This document shows positions 25,888 through 35,029 of a stretch of DNA of 64,000 nucleotides, piece after piece. This stretch comes from Methanoculleus chikugoensis (lineage in GTDB: Archaea > Halobacteriota > Methanomicrobia > Methanomicrobiales > Methanoculleaceae), in assembly GCF_019669965.1 (NCBI RefSeq), contig NZ_AP019781.1:682001-746000 (forward strand), in the 5' to 3' direction. The notes beneath the pieces are model-generated. The model saw nothing but the letters and a program-made list of their open reading frames with translations. It was not told where the DNA came from and made no database searches. Position numbers and translations under genes: made by a program. Every line of letters starts with the position of its first letter. The first letter of the stretch is position 1.

Positions 25888-26576
25888 GCGTCGTCAAACT
25901 CCATCCTTTTGACCATCCCCATCTGGTACATCTCTCCGATAAGGGTCTCGCCGGTACAGTAGGAGCAGATGGCAGCAGGCATCGTGAATCTGAGTTTACG
26001 GTCGCGAAGTGTCCGGATATCCAGCGTATCCTGCCAGTGGCGGGCAAGCATAAACGCTCCCTGGCCCGTAATTCCGTTTACGAAGAGAACCGTTGCCGAT
26101 GCATTGACCTCACGGATATTGAAGGCGAAGACCTCGCGCTCCGCCTGGGAGACGACATCTCCTTTCGTGACAACGACGACATCGGCATACTTCAGCATCG
26201 GACCGATCTTTCGGGGTGTGTTGATGCCGGAGAGGTTGTCGATCACACAGACCGATAAAATGCCGTTCACGTATGGCGAGCACCGGTTGCAGAGCCCTGC
26301 GCTTTCCGTGACAAGAACCGACAATCCCTTCTTCATGCCCCATTCAACCGCCCCTTCAACATTGCTGACGAAATGGTGGTCCGGACAGATCTTTCCGGCA
26401 AAAGCAGTCTGATTGGGGATCTGCTGTTCATCGTAGCGCTGGTGATCGAAGGAGGTGAGCGAGTCAAACTTCACGACGCCCACGCTCCCCGGGGGCAGTC
26501 CAAGGGCTGCAATGGTTTTGAGGATCACAGAGGTCTTCCCCGAAGATGGAGGGCCTGCAACGGTAATCAGTTTCAT
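25884..26576 (-). CDS. HypB/UreG-like GTPase of a putative metallocofactor module
   Basis: 230 residues from ATG 26576 (GTG 26606 would add ten). P-loop at the N terminus (ITVAGPPSSGKTSVIL), later VVVTKGD as the guanine-binding motif and VNASATVLFVNGITGQGAF, the order seen in HypB/UreG/CobW metal-insertion GTPases. Extra Cys/His groups (ICPDHHF, GLCNRCSPY, AICSYCTG) could bind metal. First gene of the operon with the ABC ATPase and DUF364 protein. Confidence 0.82.
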   Translation of the reverse strand: MKLITVAGPPSSGKTSVILKTIAALGLPPGSVGVVKFDSLTSFDHQRYDEQQIPNQTAFAGKICPDHHFVSNVEGAVEWGMKKGLSVLVTESAGLCNRCSPYVNGILSVCVIDNLSGINTPRKIGPMLKYADVVVVTKGDVVSQAEREVFAFNIREVNASATVLFVNGITGQGAFMLARHWQDTLDIRTLRDRKLRFTMPAAICSYCTGETLIGEMYQMGMVKRMEFDDA

Positions 26577-26636
26577 AAGCGTCTGGTGCTCTGGTATAGG
26601 ATTCACCGATGTATAGCCGTTACTAAATTCATTTTT

Positions 26637-26656
26637 TTAAGGTAAATTAGTTTACC
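26637..26656 (-). promoter_or_regulatory. Palindromic operator candidate of the DUF364 module
   Basis: GGTAAA (26641-26646) and TTTACC (26651-26656) form a perfect inverted repeat with a TTAG spacer, inside an A/T-rich stretch 65 bases before the GTPase ATG. Flanked by TTAA it reads TTAAGGTAAA-n-TTTACC. It resembles metal-repressor boxes of DtxR type in layout, but no regulator can be assigned. Confidence 0.5.
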
Positions 26657-26704
26657 TGGAATGTAGCCCTCGTTCTGTGGGGGTGAATGCCGTCCACCGA
26701 GGAT

Positions 26705-26711
26705 AAAAAAA
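26705..26711 (-). terminator. T7 terminator after mtrH
   Basis: Seven T on the minus strand five bases after the mtrH stop, the expected end of the mtr transcript. Confidence 0.6.
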
Positions 26712-26715
26712 GGGT

Positions 26716-27753
26716 TTAAATGAGTTTGAAGAGCGGGTGGGTGTCCACCTGAGGCTCGATGCCGAGGTCGCGCACCGCTTCCAGCACGACGATGTCGGAG
26801 TAGGCCTGTGCGGTGATCATCGCCTCGACGTTCTCGATCGGGCCGTACATGATCAGGTCGGCGCCGAGCGTGCTTGCAATCATGTTGCAGCCGATATCGG
26901 GCGCGGACCAGGCCGCCTGGCGCAGCCCGTCCGTACCGCCGAGGTAGTGGTGGGTGAGCTGCTTGACAAGGTTCTCCTTGCCCTCGAGGCCGGCGAGCTG
27001 CTGGGAGGGGGTCTTCTTCGTTCCCTTCCACCGCTTGAGCCAGGTCCAGGAGACGGTCATGTTGTGGTACGCGCCGCCGGTGGGGAGGCCGTGGATCGCC
27101 TTGCAGGCGAGGATCTCACGGTACGAGCCGCCGGAGCCGAGGCCGAGCGGGGTTGCCGCGGTGTCGAGGATCGGGCGGGTGATACCGCACTTCTCCGCGA
27201 TCTCGAGCATACCCATCTCCTGTCCGGCGACACCGCCCTCGACCAGAACCTTCTCGCGGCCGGCAACCGACGGGTCGCCGGGGTTGAAGGCGAGGACGAT
27301 CGCGGCGGTCACGTCGCTCTTTGCCAGCGCCTCGATGTTCTCGGGCAGGATCGAGCCGTTGATCGAGTTGTAGATCGCACGGTCCGCAATGCCTGTCTCG
27401 GTGACGTACTGGCACGCGTGAGCCAGCGCCGCCGGGACGGAAGAGTCCATCAGGAATGCGGTCTTGTCGTCGATGCTGCAGAACCAGTCGATGTAGCTCT
27501 CGAAGGCCTCGCCGAACTCCCCGATGATCTGGATGAAGTGCGGAATACCCGTGATATCCGAGAGTTCCTGGCAGCGGTTCCAGAGCGCCTCCGCCGTGGG
27601 TTTGTCAATCTTTCCAGTGTGGTCATCCAGTACAACTTCGTGTTTGTTGTAGAAGATGGATGCACCGAGCACGGTCGGGTACTCTCCAGGCTGCCCGCCG
27701 ATCTTGGTACCGTTGAAGTCGTGTACCGTCTGCTCTTTTTCGAATTTGAACAT
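26716..27753 (-). CDS. mtrH: H4MPT S-methyltransferase subunit H
   Basis: Cytoplasmic catalytic subunit that moves the methyl group from methyl-H4MPT to the cobalt of MtrA. 345 residues, TIM-barrel methyltransferase: FKFEKEQTVHDFNGTKIGGQ, PGEYPTVLGASIFYNKHEVV, FNPGDPSVAGREKVLVEGGV, CNMIASTLGADLIMYGPIEN. ATG 27753 has AAGGAGG on its strand at proper spacing. Last gene of the mtr operon. Confidence 0.97.
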   Translation of the reverse strand: MFKFEKEQTVHDFNGTKIGGQPGEYPTVLGASIFYNKHEVVLDDHTGKIDKPTAEALWNRCQELSDITGIPHFIQIIGEFGEAFESYIDWFCSIDDKTAFLMDSSVPAALAHACQYVTETGIADRAIYNSINGSILPENIEALAKSDVTAAIVLAFNPGDPSVAGREKVLVEGGVAGQEMGMLEIAEKCGITRPILDTAATPLGLGSGGSYREILACKAIHGLPTGGAYHNMTVSWTWLKRWKGTKKTPSQQLAGLEGKENLVKQLTHHYLGGTDGLRQAAWSAPDIGCNMIASTLGADLIMYGPIENVEAMITAQAYSDIVVLEAVRDLGIEPQVDTHPLFKLI

Positions 27754-27769
27754 ATTCGCCAATCCTCCT

Positions 27770-28507
27770 TTACAGGTACCCAATCAATTTGGGCAGTAAT
27801 ACCAACAACATCATGAATACAATCAAACCTGCGACCAGTCCGTACAGGATGCCGATATCGCGCCCGACCTTTCTTCCGACGCGCTGGGCGATCTCGGCAT
27901 CGACGAACTCGATCCTCTCCTCGATGGCGTTGAGCCGCTCTTCGATCTCAAGGAACTGCGGGTTTGCGCCTGCAACGGCAACCTCTGCCGCACCGGCTGC
28001 TTCCTTGACCTCGACGACCATGGGTTCCGCGCCGAAGGCACCGGGGTCTTTGGCCTTGAGCTCGTTGATCTTGGCCTTGATGGCGCCCATGTCCTCGCTT
28101 TCCATGATGTTGACGATCTCGACCTGGTCCTGGAAGCGCTTGATCGCTTCGTCGGAGAGGTTCTCGATGAACGGGATGGCTCCCTGAGCGCCGACAATCT
28201 TTCCGCCGGCGACACCGCCTTCGTGCAGGGCCATGAAACTCTGCCCGGACAGGTGTCCCTTGACCTCCGTACCGCAACAGAGGATGAACCTGATGTTGGG
28301 GTTGGAGATGACGTTCGCGATGATCTTCTCAAGGCCGAGGTTTTCGGTCTTGCAGGACCCGGCGATTGCCGCTCCGGCATCGCAGATGCCCTGCTCGTCG
28401 AGGTGAGATCCCATGGTGACGACGCCGACGCAGCTCTGTGCATCTCCTGTGTGGAAGTCGCCCTGGACAATCGGCCATCCGCTGGCCGGAGATTTCTTCT
28501 CAACCAT
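27770..28507 (-). CDS. mtrG: MtrA-MtrG fusion: duplicated corrinoid subunit joined to MtrG
   Basis: 245 residues. Residues 1 to about 165 are a nearly exact copy of MtrA (next entry but one), including the axial-ligand His in EVKGHLSG at residue 85. After a short Ala-rich linker, residues 180-245 are Mtr[38 protein letters not shown] and a C-terminal membrane helix. Normal MtrG has only about 70-80 residues and no corrinoid domain. The gene sits exactly at the mtrG position, between mtrF and mtrH. Bases 28018-28507 differ from the mtrA copy at only about four positions. Confidence 0.93.
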   Translation of the reverse strand: MVEKKSPASGWPIVQGDFHTGDAQSCVGVVTMGSHLDEQGICDAGAAIAGSCKTENLGLEKIIANVISNPNIRFILCCGTEVKGHLSGQSFMALHEGGVAGGKIVGAQGAIPFIENLSDEAIKRFQDQVEIVNIMESEDMGAIKAKINELKAKDPGAFGAEPMVVEVKEAAGAAEVAVAGANPQFLEIEERLNAIEERIEFVDAEIAQRVGRKVGRDIGILYGLVAGLIVFMMLLVLLPKLIGYL

Positions 28508-28508
28508 G

Positions 28509-28718
28509 TTAGATCGCCCCCAGCAGCAGTGCCGGAATCACAATCAGGAGCAGAACTACGAGGAGTCCGATTGCAAACCCGATGATCCCCTTGCCCATGA
28601 TACCCGACTCAAGTTTGGTCGTGCGGGCAAGGATCTGTGCCTTGTACCGGATGGAGTTCATCATGTTGTTGATTGCCGTCATCCGGATGGGGCCTGCCTG
28701 TGTAACTTCTTCTGCCAT
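28509..28718 (-). CDS. mtrF: H4MPT S-methyltransferase subunit F
   Basis: 69-residue subunit with an N-terminal soluble part ([20 protein letters not shown]) and one C-terminal membrane helix ([20 protein letters not shown]). Its soluble part resembles the segment of MtrA just before the membrane anchor. Placed between mtrA and the mtrG-position gene, as in the standard mtrEDCBAFGH order. Confidence 0.93.
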   Translation of the reverse strand: MAEEVTQAGPIRMTAINNMMNSIRYKAQILARTTKLESGIMGKGIIGFAIGLLVVLLLIVIPALLLGAI

Positions 28719-28723
28719 TTATC

Positions 28724-29449
28724 TCACCCCAGCAAGATGAACCCCAGAATCACGAACGAGACGATCAGGCCGATCATGAGGCCCTCAATCTTGCCCGAGT
28801 AGACGCCGGCGGCAAACTTGTTACGGTACCCGATGTCGGTGACCATCCGCTCGATGACTTTCATCCGTGCGTGTATCAGTGCCAGTTCGCCGGAGAGTGG
28901 CTGTACTTCACCGGTCGCTTCCTCTGCGCCGGCACCTGCCGCTTCCTTGACCTCGACGATCATGGGTTCCGCGCCGAAGGCACCGGGGTCTTTGGCCTTG
29001 AGCTCGTTGATCTTGGCCTTGATGGCGCCCATGTCCTCGCTTTCCATGATGTTGACGATCTCGACCTGGTCCTGGAAGCGCTTGATCGCTTCGTCGGAGA
29101 GGTTCTCGATGAACGGGATGGCTCCCTGAGCGCCGACAATCTTTCCGCCGGCGACACCGCCTTCGTGCAGGGCCATGAAACTCTGCCCGGACAGGTGTCC
29201 CTTGACCTCCGTACCGCAACAGAGGATGAACCTGATGTTGGGGTTGGAGATGACGTTCGCGATGATCTTCTCAAGGCCGAGGTTCTCGGTCTTGCAGGAC
29301 CCGGCGATTGCCGCTCCGGCATCGCAGATGCCCTGCTCGTCGAGGTGAGATCCCATGGTGACGACGCCGACGCAGCTCTGTGCATCTCCTGTGTGGAAGT
29401 CGCCCTGGACAATCGGCCATCCGCTGGCCGGTGATTTCTTTTCAACCAT
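28724..29449 (-). CDS. mtrA: H4MPT S-methyltransferase subunit A (corrinoid protein)
   Basis: Carries the 5-hydroxybenzimidazolyl-cobamide that accepts the methyl group from H4MPT and gives it to coenzyme M. 241 residues: soluble corrinoid domain ([40 protein letters not shown] with the cobalt-ligand His 85), a linker, and a C-terminal anchor ([19 protein letters not shown]). ATG 29449 follows AGGTGA; an upstream in-frame start would overlap mtrB. A near-identical second copy of the soluble domain is fused to MtrG. Confidence 0.96.
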   Translation of the reverse strand: MVEKKSPASGWPIVQGDFHTGDAQSCVGVVTMGSHLDEQGICDAGAAIAGSCKTENLGLEKIIANVISNPNIRFILCCGTEVKGHLSGQSFMALHEGGVAGGKIVGAQGAIPFIENLSDEAIKRFQDQVEIVNIMESEDMGAIKAKINELKAKDPGAFGAEPMIVEVKEAAGAGAEEATGEVQPLSGELALIHARMKVIERMVTDIGYRNKFAAGVYSGKIEGLMIGLIVSFVILGFILLG

Positions 29450-29459
29450 GTTCTTCACC

Positions 29460-29744
29460 TCACAGCAGTCCAAATACGACGACACCGGCAACCAGAAGGC
29501 CGATTGCCATGCCGTACCAGAATGCGGTCACGCCTCCGGCGACATTGAGAACACCCTCCCTGTTCGGGAACGATGCCAGGAAGTTGCCCTCTCCGGAGAG
29601 CATGCCGACCAGGTCGTCGGTAATCTTCTCAAGTTCCGCCACCTGCTCGAGCACGGGGGTGTACGAGACACCGGCAGTGGTTACGACGCCGACCATCGGG
29701 TCGACAACCAGGCCGAACTCGGGCAGTACCTGAATGTACGCCAT
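29460..29744 (-). CDS. mtrB: H4MPT S-methyltransferase subunit B
   Basis: 94 residues, N-terminal [20 protein letters not shown], an amphipathic helix ([20 protein letters not shown]) and one membrane helix at the end. Standard place between mtrC and mtrA; the ATG is the base after the mtrC stop. Confidence 0.94.
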   Translation of the reverse strand: MAYIQVLPEFGLVVDPMVGVVTTAGVSYTPVLEQVAELEKITDDLVGMLSGEGNFLASFPNREGVLNVAGGVTAFWYGMAIGLLVAGVVVFGLL

Positions 29745-30596
29745 TTAGGCACCTCCCTTGGGCTCCAGGATCGGTTTCGCGTCGAGCCATGCGTAGGCGT
29801 CACGCTTCGAGAGCTCGATGTACTTCCCGTAGGTGTAGAGCCACCCGACGATGGAGATCACCAGTGCGACGAGAGCGGCATACATGCCGATGAACGCGAA
29901 CGAGATGATCGCGACGGGGATCATGGAGAGGAACCCGCACTCCGCGGCGAGCATGAGCGTCCGGTCCTGCTTCTCCCCCGGCCCGAGACAGGCGTTGAAG
30001 GAGTGCTGGATGGCGATGGCGCCGAGCATGAAGATCACGGCGATGATGCTGCCGCCGATGAGCGAGAACTCGTAGGTCTGCACGGTGAATCCGAGGAAGG
30101 ATACCGTCCCGGTGATCATGCCGAGGAACTCGAACGTTCCGCAGGCCATGGCTGCGAGGCCGAGAACGGTCATCGCGCCGACGATCGCAAGTTCGATCAG
30201 TGAGACGATCATGACCGGGATGTCCATCCGGACAACGTGGTTCGCCATGATGCCGGCGACCGCGCCGATGATTGCGGCGATGATGATCGTCACGATGGGC
30301 GCGAAGGGGCCGGTCGTGGCTCCGAAGAGCGCGGCGATGACACCGGACCCGAGGGCGATCATACCTGCCGACGGGACGCCGGTACCGAGACCGTAGCTGC
30401 AGAGGTGCTTGATCGTATCGGTACCCCAGATGAGCGCGGCGACGGCGGCAAGCCCGCCGAAGAACGCGAAGTACTCGGTCTGGAAGTACGTGTTCAGGTA
30501 TGTCAGGTAAATCAGGACGAGCGATCCCACGAGGCCGTAGATCAGGATCTGGTTGTGCGGGATGCCGCCTGCTCCTACTTCAATTTTTACTGACAT
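29745..30596 (-). CDS. mtrC: H4MPT S-methyltransferase subunit C
   Basis: Multi-helix membrane subunit of the Na+-pumping part. 283 residues with about seven hydrophobic segments; HNQILIYGLVGSLVLIYLTY, GTDTIKHLCSYGLGTGVPSA and IQHSFNACLGPGEKQDRTLM are recognisable. Directly abuts mtrD and mtrB. Confidence 0.95.
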   Translation of the reverse strand: MSVKIEVGAGGIPHNQILIYGLVGSLVLIYLTYLNTYFQTEYFAFFGGLAAVAALIWGTDTIKHLCSYGLGTGVPSAGMIALGSGVIAALFGATTGPFAPIVTIIIAAIIGAVAGIMANHVVRMDIPVMIVSLIELAIVGAMTVLGLAAMACGTFEFLGMITGTVSFLGFTVQTYEFSLIGGSIIAVIFMLGAIAIQHSFNACLGPGEKQDRTLMLAAECGFLSMIPVAIISFAFIGMYAALVALVISIVGWLYTYGKYIELSKRDAYAWLDAKPILEPKGGA

Positions 30597-31448
30597 TTAG
30601 AATACCCCCACCAGTTGGAGGAGCCCGATCGCGAAGAGGCCTGCAACGGCGGATGCAACGGCGGCTGCGACGACCGCTCTCGGGAACCGCTTGAACTTGG
30701 GGTCGTGCGGCCCTTCGATTGTACCGGTGATGTTGTATGCCGCAAGCACGGCGTTGATCAGGAACATAGCGACCGCGAAGATGCCGGCAAGCGAGATAGC
30801 AACGGGCGCGATCTGCTCGACCGTGGCGTTCAGGAGTACGGGCAGCTGTGCCTGGTAAATGTCGAGAAGTTCGAGGTAGATGAGCGTCCCCCCAAGACCG
30901 CCGAGTGCGCCGCCGATGACGCCGCCGACCCAGGAGATGAACGGGAGGCCGTGCCCCTCGGTACCCTGGCTCTTGTACTCGGGGAAGGTGTCGCCCGTGA
31001 TCGGGTCTTTTGCAACCTTACCGGAAGCCGCCGGGATACCCATGCCGAAGATGTAGATGACGTTGACCATCGTACAGGTGATCGCCATCAGGAGACCGCC
31101 GCCGACCGCACCGCCCGCGAGGGCGACAGCGAGTCCGAGCGGAGCAGCCCATGCGCCGCCGAAGAGACCGGCAAGGCCGGCACCGGCTGCGAGCATCGCG
31201 ACACCGGTCGCGATACCGGGCGATTGTCCCATTGCAGCGGGGGCACCGCCGACCGGGACGAAGTGGACGCCGAATGCTACCAGGACGCCGCCGATGATGA
31301 TGCCGACGAGAGCAAGCACTCCGGCCATCTGCACGAGGAAGTAGGCGAGTCCGAGCGCGACAACGATAAGAACGATGCTGAGGACGATTCCTATAGCCGT
31401 CGGGGACTGGACGCCTCCTGTCTGTTTAGGTCCGCCGAGTGCGCTCAT
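30597..31448 (-). CDS. mtrD: H4MPT S-methyltransferase subunit D
   Basis: Membrane subunit of 283 residues. Six to eight hydrophobic segments; VHFVPVGGAPAAMGQSPGIA and VNVIYIFGMGIPAASGKVAK match MtrD. Overlaps mtrE by four bases. With MtrC and MtrE it forms the sodium-translocating module. Confidence 0.95.
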   Translation of the reverse strand: MSALGGPKQTGGVQSPTAIGIVLSIVLIVVALGLAYFLVQMAGVLALVGIIIGGVLVAFGVHFVPVGGAPAAMGQSPGIATGVAMLAAGAGLAGLFGGAWAAPLGLAVALAGGAVGGGLLMAITCTMVNVIYIFGMGIPAASGKVAKDPITGDTFPEYKSQGTEGHGLPFISWVGGVIGGALGGLGGTLIYLELLDIYQAQLPVLLNATVEQIAPVAISLAGIFAVAMFLINAVLAAYNITGTIEGPHDPKFKRFPRAVVAAAVASAVAGLFAIGLLQLVGVF

Positions 31449-32341
31449 GACGATGCCTCCTCAGGAGCCGTGTAGGGGCCGAAGTTCTTCCTTGCCCAGA
31501 CCTCGATGTAGCGGTCGATGATGGCAAAGATCAGGATAACGACGACACCGACGACGATCGGTCCCCAGATGTTGAGTTCTTCGAAGACCACGGTACGCCA
31601 GAGCTCGAAGAAGACGATCAGGCCGAAACAGATACCCGACGCGGGGCCGCCGAGTTTGGCGCTGAAGAAACCGTTGTCGAGCGAGTTCCGCTGGCCGGCC
31701 TCGGCGTAGCGGACGATGTTACCGGATGCGGAGATCGGAACGCCTGCTCCGAACTTCTGCTCCTGGTACTGCCGCTCCTTTCCGTAGAACGGGTTACCGG
31801 TCGCAGACCCGGCCGCACCGAGCGCGATACCCCAGACGATACCCAGAAGCGGGAGCGGGAAGGGATGGCCGAGCGCGCTGATCATAAGGTGACACATCGC
31901 GACGGTGGTGAAGATCGCTACGAACGCGTGTGCCATGGTCACGGTCGTCATCGATTTCAGAATATCGATATAGACCGGCTGTCCGAACTTGGCGAGACTT
32001 GCAGTACGGCCGAGGTATGCGGTAGTCGCATATATGCCCTGCACGAAGACCGCGAGAGCACTCCCGAGCACGATTGCAAGAATCGGGTTTATCTGCATCG
32101 CCATGAAAGCCCAGGCAAGGCCTGCGCCCAGAGCAACCCAGAGGCCGTACGCGGGAGGTTCACCGGCAATTGCCTTGTTGAATATGCGGTGAATATATCC
32201 CATCTGCGGAGCCAGCTGAACCTGTGAGTTCGGGTCACCCTGTGATCCGATGTCAGATTCAACGTCTTCCGCAGCGCCGGCGACGGTTGCAAGAGCACCT
32301 GCCAATGCGGTAATGCCGATGCCAAATACGATCTCTTCCAT
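31445..32341 (-). CDS. mtrE: H4MPT S-methyltransferase subunit E
   Basis: 298-residue membrane subunit and first gene of the mtr operon. SDIGSQGDPNSQVQLAPQMG followed by YIHRIFNKAIAGEPPAYGLW is the highly conserved N-terminal loop thought to line the sodium path. Six or so membrane helices follow. Promoter lies in 32342-32515. Confidence 0.96.
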   Translation of the reverse strand: MEEIVFGIGITALAGALATVAGAAEDVESDIGSQGDPNSQVQLAPQMGYIHRIFNKAIAGEPPAYGLWVALGAGLAWAFMAMQINPILAIVLGSALAVFVQGIYATTAYLGRTASLAKFGQPVYIDILKSMTTVTMAHAFVAIFTTVAMCHLMISALGHPFPLPLLGIVWGIALGAAGSATGNPFYGKERQYQEQKFGAGVPISASGNIVRYAEAGQRNSLDNGFFSAKLGGPASGICFGLIVFFELWRTVVFEELNIWGPIVVGVVVILIFAIIDRYIEVWARKNFGPYTAPEEASS

Positions 32342-32404
32342 TCAGCATCCTCCTCCGGTGCTCATGGCACCGGAGTACGGGTTCAAAACCTTTTTGGTTC
32401 ATTT

Positions 32405-32435
32405 AACAGTTGTTTATGACTTAATTAAAGGTTTC
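32405..32435 (-). promoter_or_regulatory. A/T-rich promoter region of the mtr operon
   Basis: On the minus strand, CCTTTAATTAAGTC lies about 75-90 bases before the mtrE ATG and is the best TATA candidate in the 174-base stretch between the mcrA terminator and mtrE. The exact start site cannot be read from sequence. Confidence 0.4.
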
Positions 32436-32515
32436 GAAAAGTTGCGCCGATATCGCAACGAAACGTAAAAAATCGGCTGGAATGACAGTTTTAGGCATTT
32501 GGGGTTACGCTAAGG

Positions 32516-32523
32516 AAAAAAAA
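32516..32523 (-). terminator. T8 terminator after mcrA
   Basis: Eight T on the minus strand starting 13 bases after the mcrA stop, separating the mcr and mtr transcripts. Confidence 0.65.
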
Positions 32524-32535
32524 GTTGATTTGGGT

Positions 32536-34242
32536 TTACCGGGCCGGAATGATGAGCGAGCGCTCGCCGGCGGGCATGAACTCGCGGATGGCACCCTTCG
32601 CGAACTCGCGGCGGGGCTCGGCGAAGTCGAACTTCAGCGCGGGGTCGGCGAAGCAGATCTTCACCCGCGGGTCGAAGCACCACGCGTCGCCGCGCCCGTA
32701 GTGGGCGCCGGCGGTGATCGCGGCGTACTCGCCCTGGTGACCGACGTTCATCGCGTAGTTCGGGTAGTTCGGGCCACGGACCTCGCCGATCGCGCCCTCG
32801 TCTCCACGGATGGAGAGGGAGTTCGCGGACCCGCACTGGTCCTGGAGGTCGTAGCCGAAGAAGCCGAGACGCGACCATCCGTCCTTGTGCAGGAGCATGC
32901 AGAGGTACCAGGCGTTCAGGCCGGCGTTGGAGTTTCCGGTCGCGATGGAGGTCGACAGACCGCAGGCGGCGGCAAGCACACCGGCACGCTGGGACCCGCC
33001 GAAGTGGTCTTCCATCATGGTCGGGTACTGCTCGTACTGCTCCATGCCGTTGAGGGCGACCTCGGTTGCGATGTCGTTGACGATATCGTAGGTCGGCTTG
33101 ACCTTGTCCTTCGGGCTCGGGTTCTTCCAGTCGACCTTGTACTTGTCCTTGATGTAGTCCATACCGTAGTAGGTGAACTCATCGAGGATGTTGTCGGTGT
33201 AGGCCGCGGTCGCGTACTGGGTGAATCCGACACCGCCGGACATGTAGGAGCCGAGCCAGATCTGGTCGTAGAGCATCGTTCCGGCGCCGACGACCTCGAG
33301 GGAGGCCCTGGCGGGGTCGTTCGGGTACTTCCGGTTCGCCTGGACGATATCCGAGAAGAGACCGAATGCAAGGCCACCGGGCTCGTTCGGGCCACGGGCA
33401 CGCCGGGCGGGCAGGTGGGACGCCATCTGGATGACACCCGCGTGCTTCGCGGCGTAGGAGAGGTCGGCAACGGCCGCTTCACCGGCGCACATCCGGTAGG
33501 CACCGATGAAGGACATACCGATCTGCATCGCAGACCACCGGGAGGTCGTTCCACCGTCGCAGGTCCGGACGACCGTGGTCGGGATGTGGATCGCCTGCCA
33601 GAGGGACTTCCCTACGGCTGCGGAGAGCGCTTCGGCCTGCTTCGCCGGGAAGAGTTTCTCGACGTCGAGGACGAACTGGGGTTCGAGGTCGTCGGCGAGT
33701 TCCTGGTCGCCGGTGAAGACCTTGACGTAACAGTCGTCGACGAGGCCGGGGTGAGTCTCGACCATGTGCTCCTGGACGACGGCCGCGCCGGGCATCGCGT
33801 GGTTCAGCACGTGGAGGTACTCGTTGATCGTCTCGGGGGTAACTTCCTTCCCCAGACGCTTCTGCAGCGTCTGGTGGGCGAGGTCCATGTTGACGATGAC
33901 CGTCCGCCGGATATCGTCCCACATCTGCTGCATCGCAGCGTTGTTGACGAAGTGCAGGTCGTCACCCTCGACGAAGACGCCGGTGCCGGAGACCTCGTAG
34001 GTCATCAGCTGGCGCTGGCCGAGCGGGATACCGCCCAGGTGGCAGCGTACGGGGTCATACATGGAGATGCCGCGGTCCATCTCGACGGCGCGGCTGGCCT
34101 TCACGAACTCCTCCTTGCGGGGAGACTGGTGGTAGCCGTTGAACTTGTAGAACTCGGTCGTCTCAGACTGGACGTCCTGGCCCTGGAACTTCTCCTTGAG
34201 GGATTTCAGGAAGAGCTTCTGGGTTCTCTCAATCTTTGCCAT
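32536..34242 (-). CDS. mcrA: Methyl-coenzyme M reductase subunit alpha
   Basis: Catalytic subunit holding coenzyme F430; reduces methyl-CoM with CoB to methane. 568 residues. Sites of known modifications are present: His in [15 protein letters not shown], Arg in [11 protein letters not shown], the thioglycine segment [12 protein letters not shown] with its Cys, and [20 protein letters not shown]. Last gene of mcrBDCGA. The single mcr operon is of the MCR-I type position next to mtr. Confidence 0.98.
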   Translation of the reverse strand: MAKIERTQKLFLKSLKEKFQGQDVQSETTEFYKFNGYHQSPRKEEFVKASRAVEMDRGISMYDPVRCHLGGIPLGQRQLMTYEVSGTGVFVEGDDLHFVNNAAMQQMWDDIRRTVIVNMDLAHQTLQKRLGKEVTPETINEYLHVLNHAMPGAAVVQEHMVETHPGLVDDCYVKVFTGDQELADDLEPQFVLDVEKLFPAKQAEALSAAVGKSLWQAIHIPTTVVRTCDGGTTSRWSAMQIGMSFIGAYRMCAGEAAVADLSYAAKHAGVIQMASHLPARRARGPNEPGGLAFGLFSDIVQANRKYPNDPARASLEVVGAGTMLYDQIWLGSYMSGGVGFTQYATAAYTDNILDEFTYYGMDYIKDKYKVDWKNPSPKDKVKPTYDIVNDIATEVALNGMEQYEQYPTMMEDHFGGSQRAGVLAAACGLSTSIATGNSNAGLNAWYLCMLLHKDGWSRLGFFGYDLQDQCGSANSLSIRGDEGAIGEVRGPNYPNYAMNVGHQGEYAAITAGAHYGRGDAWCFDPRVKICFADPALKFDFAEPRREFAKGAIREFMPAGERSLIIPAR

Positions 34243-34247
34243 CGTAA

Positions 34248-35012
34248 TCAGGCCTCCTTCGGTAGGAACCCGTATTTTGTTCTCAGCGTGTGGATGCGCT
34301 GGACGTACTCGATATACTCGGCGTCATCGCGGTATGCAGTGTTGCCGAGTGAGTGGAAGATCGTTGTGTGGGCCTTGAGCCACTTCTCGTCGAGCGGCTT
34401 GCCGATGGCAACCGCGCGGTCGAGAGGCTCGCCGATCTGGTTCTTGACGTAGCGGACGATGCCGTCCTCGCCGAGGACGCTCCTCTGGAGCATGTCGAAC
34501 ATCATGCCGTTCTCGGCAAGACGGAGCGAGTGACCGTGCACGGTCGCACCGCGGATGCCGGTGCGGGCCGGGTCGAGGAGTTCGGTCTCGACGAGTTCCT
34601 TCGAGTACTTCTCGAGGTCACGCTCGCGGCACTCGACGATCTGACGTCCGGAGAGCGTACCGGGGTCGATACCGCGGAAGCGGTAGCACTCGGTGTAGGT
34701 CCGCTGGTAGGGCTGCGAGGGGGCGAAGAACATCGAGTCCGCAAACTGGATGTAGCGGACGCGGTCGCCGGCCTTCGCACCCTCCGTCGGGGTGACGATC
34801 TTCCTGATGGGGCAGTCGGGTTCCTGCTGCTCGGCGAGCGGCGGGTGGGCCGTCGGATAGGCGGCTCCCGGCGCCCTGTGGCCGAGGATCAGCACGATGT
34901 CCTCATCAGTCACGTCACGCATCTTCTCAAGCTTCTGGTTGGGGTTCATCTGCTTGCGCCGGTTCTCGGCGACCTTGGATGTACCCGGCCCGTACTGGGG
35001 CTTGTATGCCAT
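34248..35012 (-). CDS. mcrG: Methyl-coenzyme M reductase subunit gamma
   Basis: 254 residues. [40 protein letters not shown] and [20 protein letters not shown] are diagnostic. ATG 35012 is preceded by GAGGTGA; an upstream in-frame start at 35033 overlaps mcrC and lacks a binding site. Lies five bases before mcrA. Confidence 0.97.
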   Translation of the reverse strand: MAYKPQYGPGTSKVAENRRKQMNPNQKLEKMRDVTDEDIVLILGHRAPGAAYPTAHPPLAEQQEPDCPIRKIVTPTEGAKAGDRVRYIQFADSMFFAPSQPYQRTYTECYRFRGIDPGTLSGRQIVECRERDLEKYSKELVETELLDPARTGIRGATVHGHSLRLAENGMMFDMLQRSVLGEDGIVRYVKNQIGEPLDRAVAIGKPLDEKWLKAHTTIFHSLGNTAYRDDAEYIEYVQRIHTLRTKYGFLPKEA

Positions 35013-35029
35013 GTTTTCTTTCACCTCAT

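Noticed and set aside
32482-34452. A 656-residue plus-strand open frame
   Set aside because: Antisense shadow of mcrA, which is complete and conserved.
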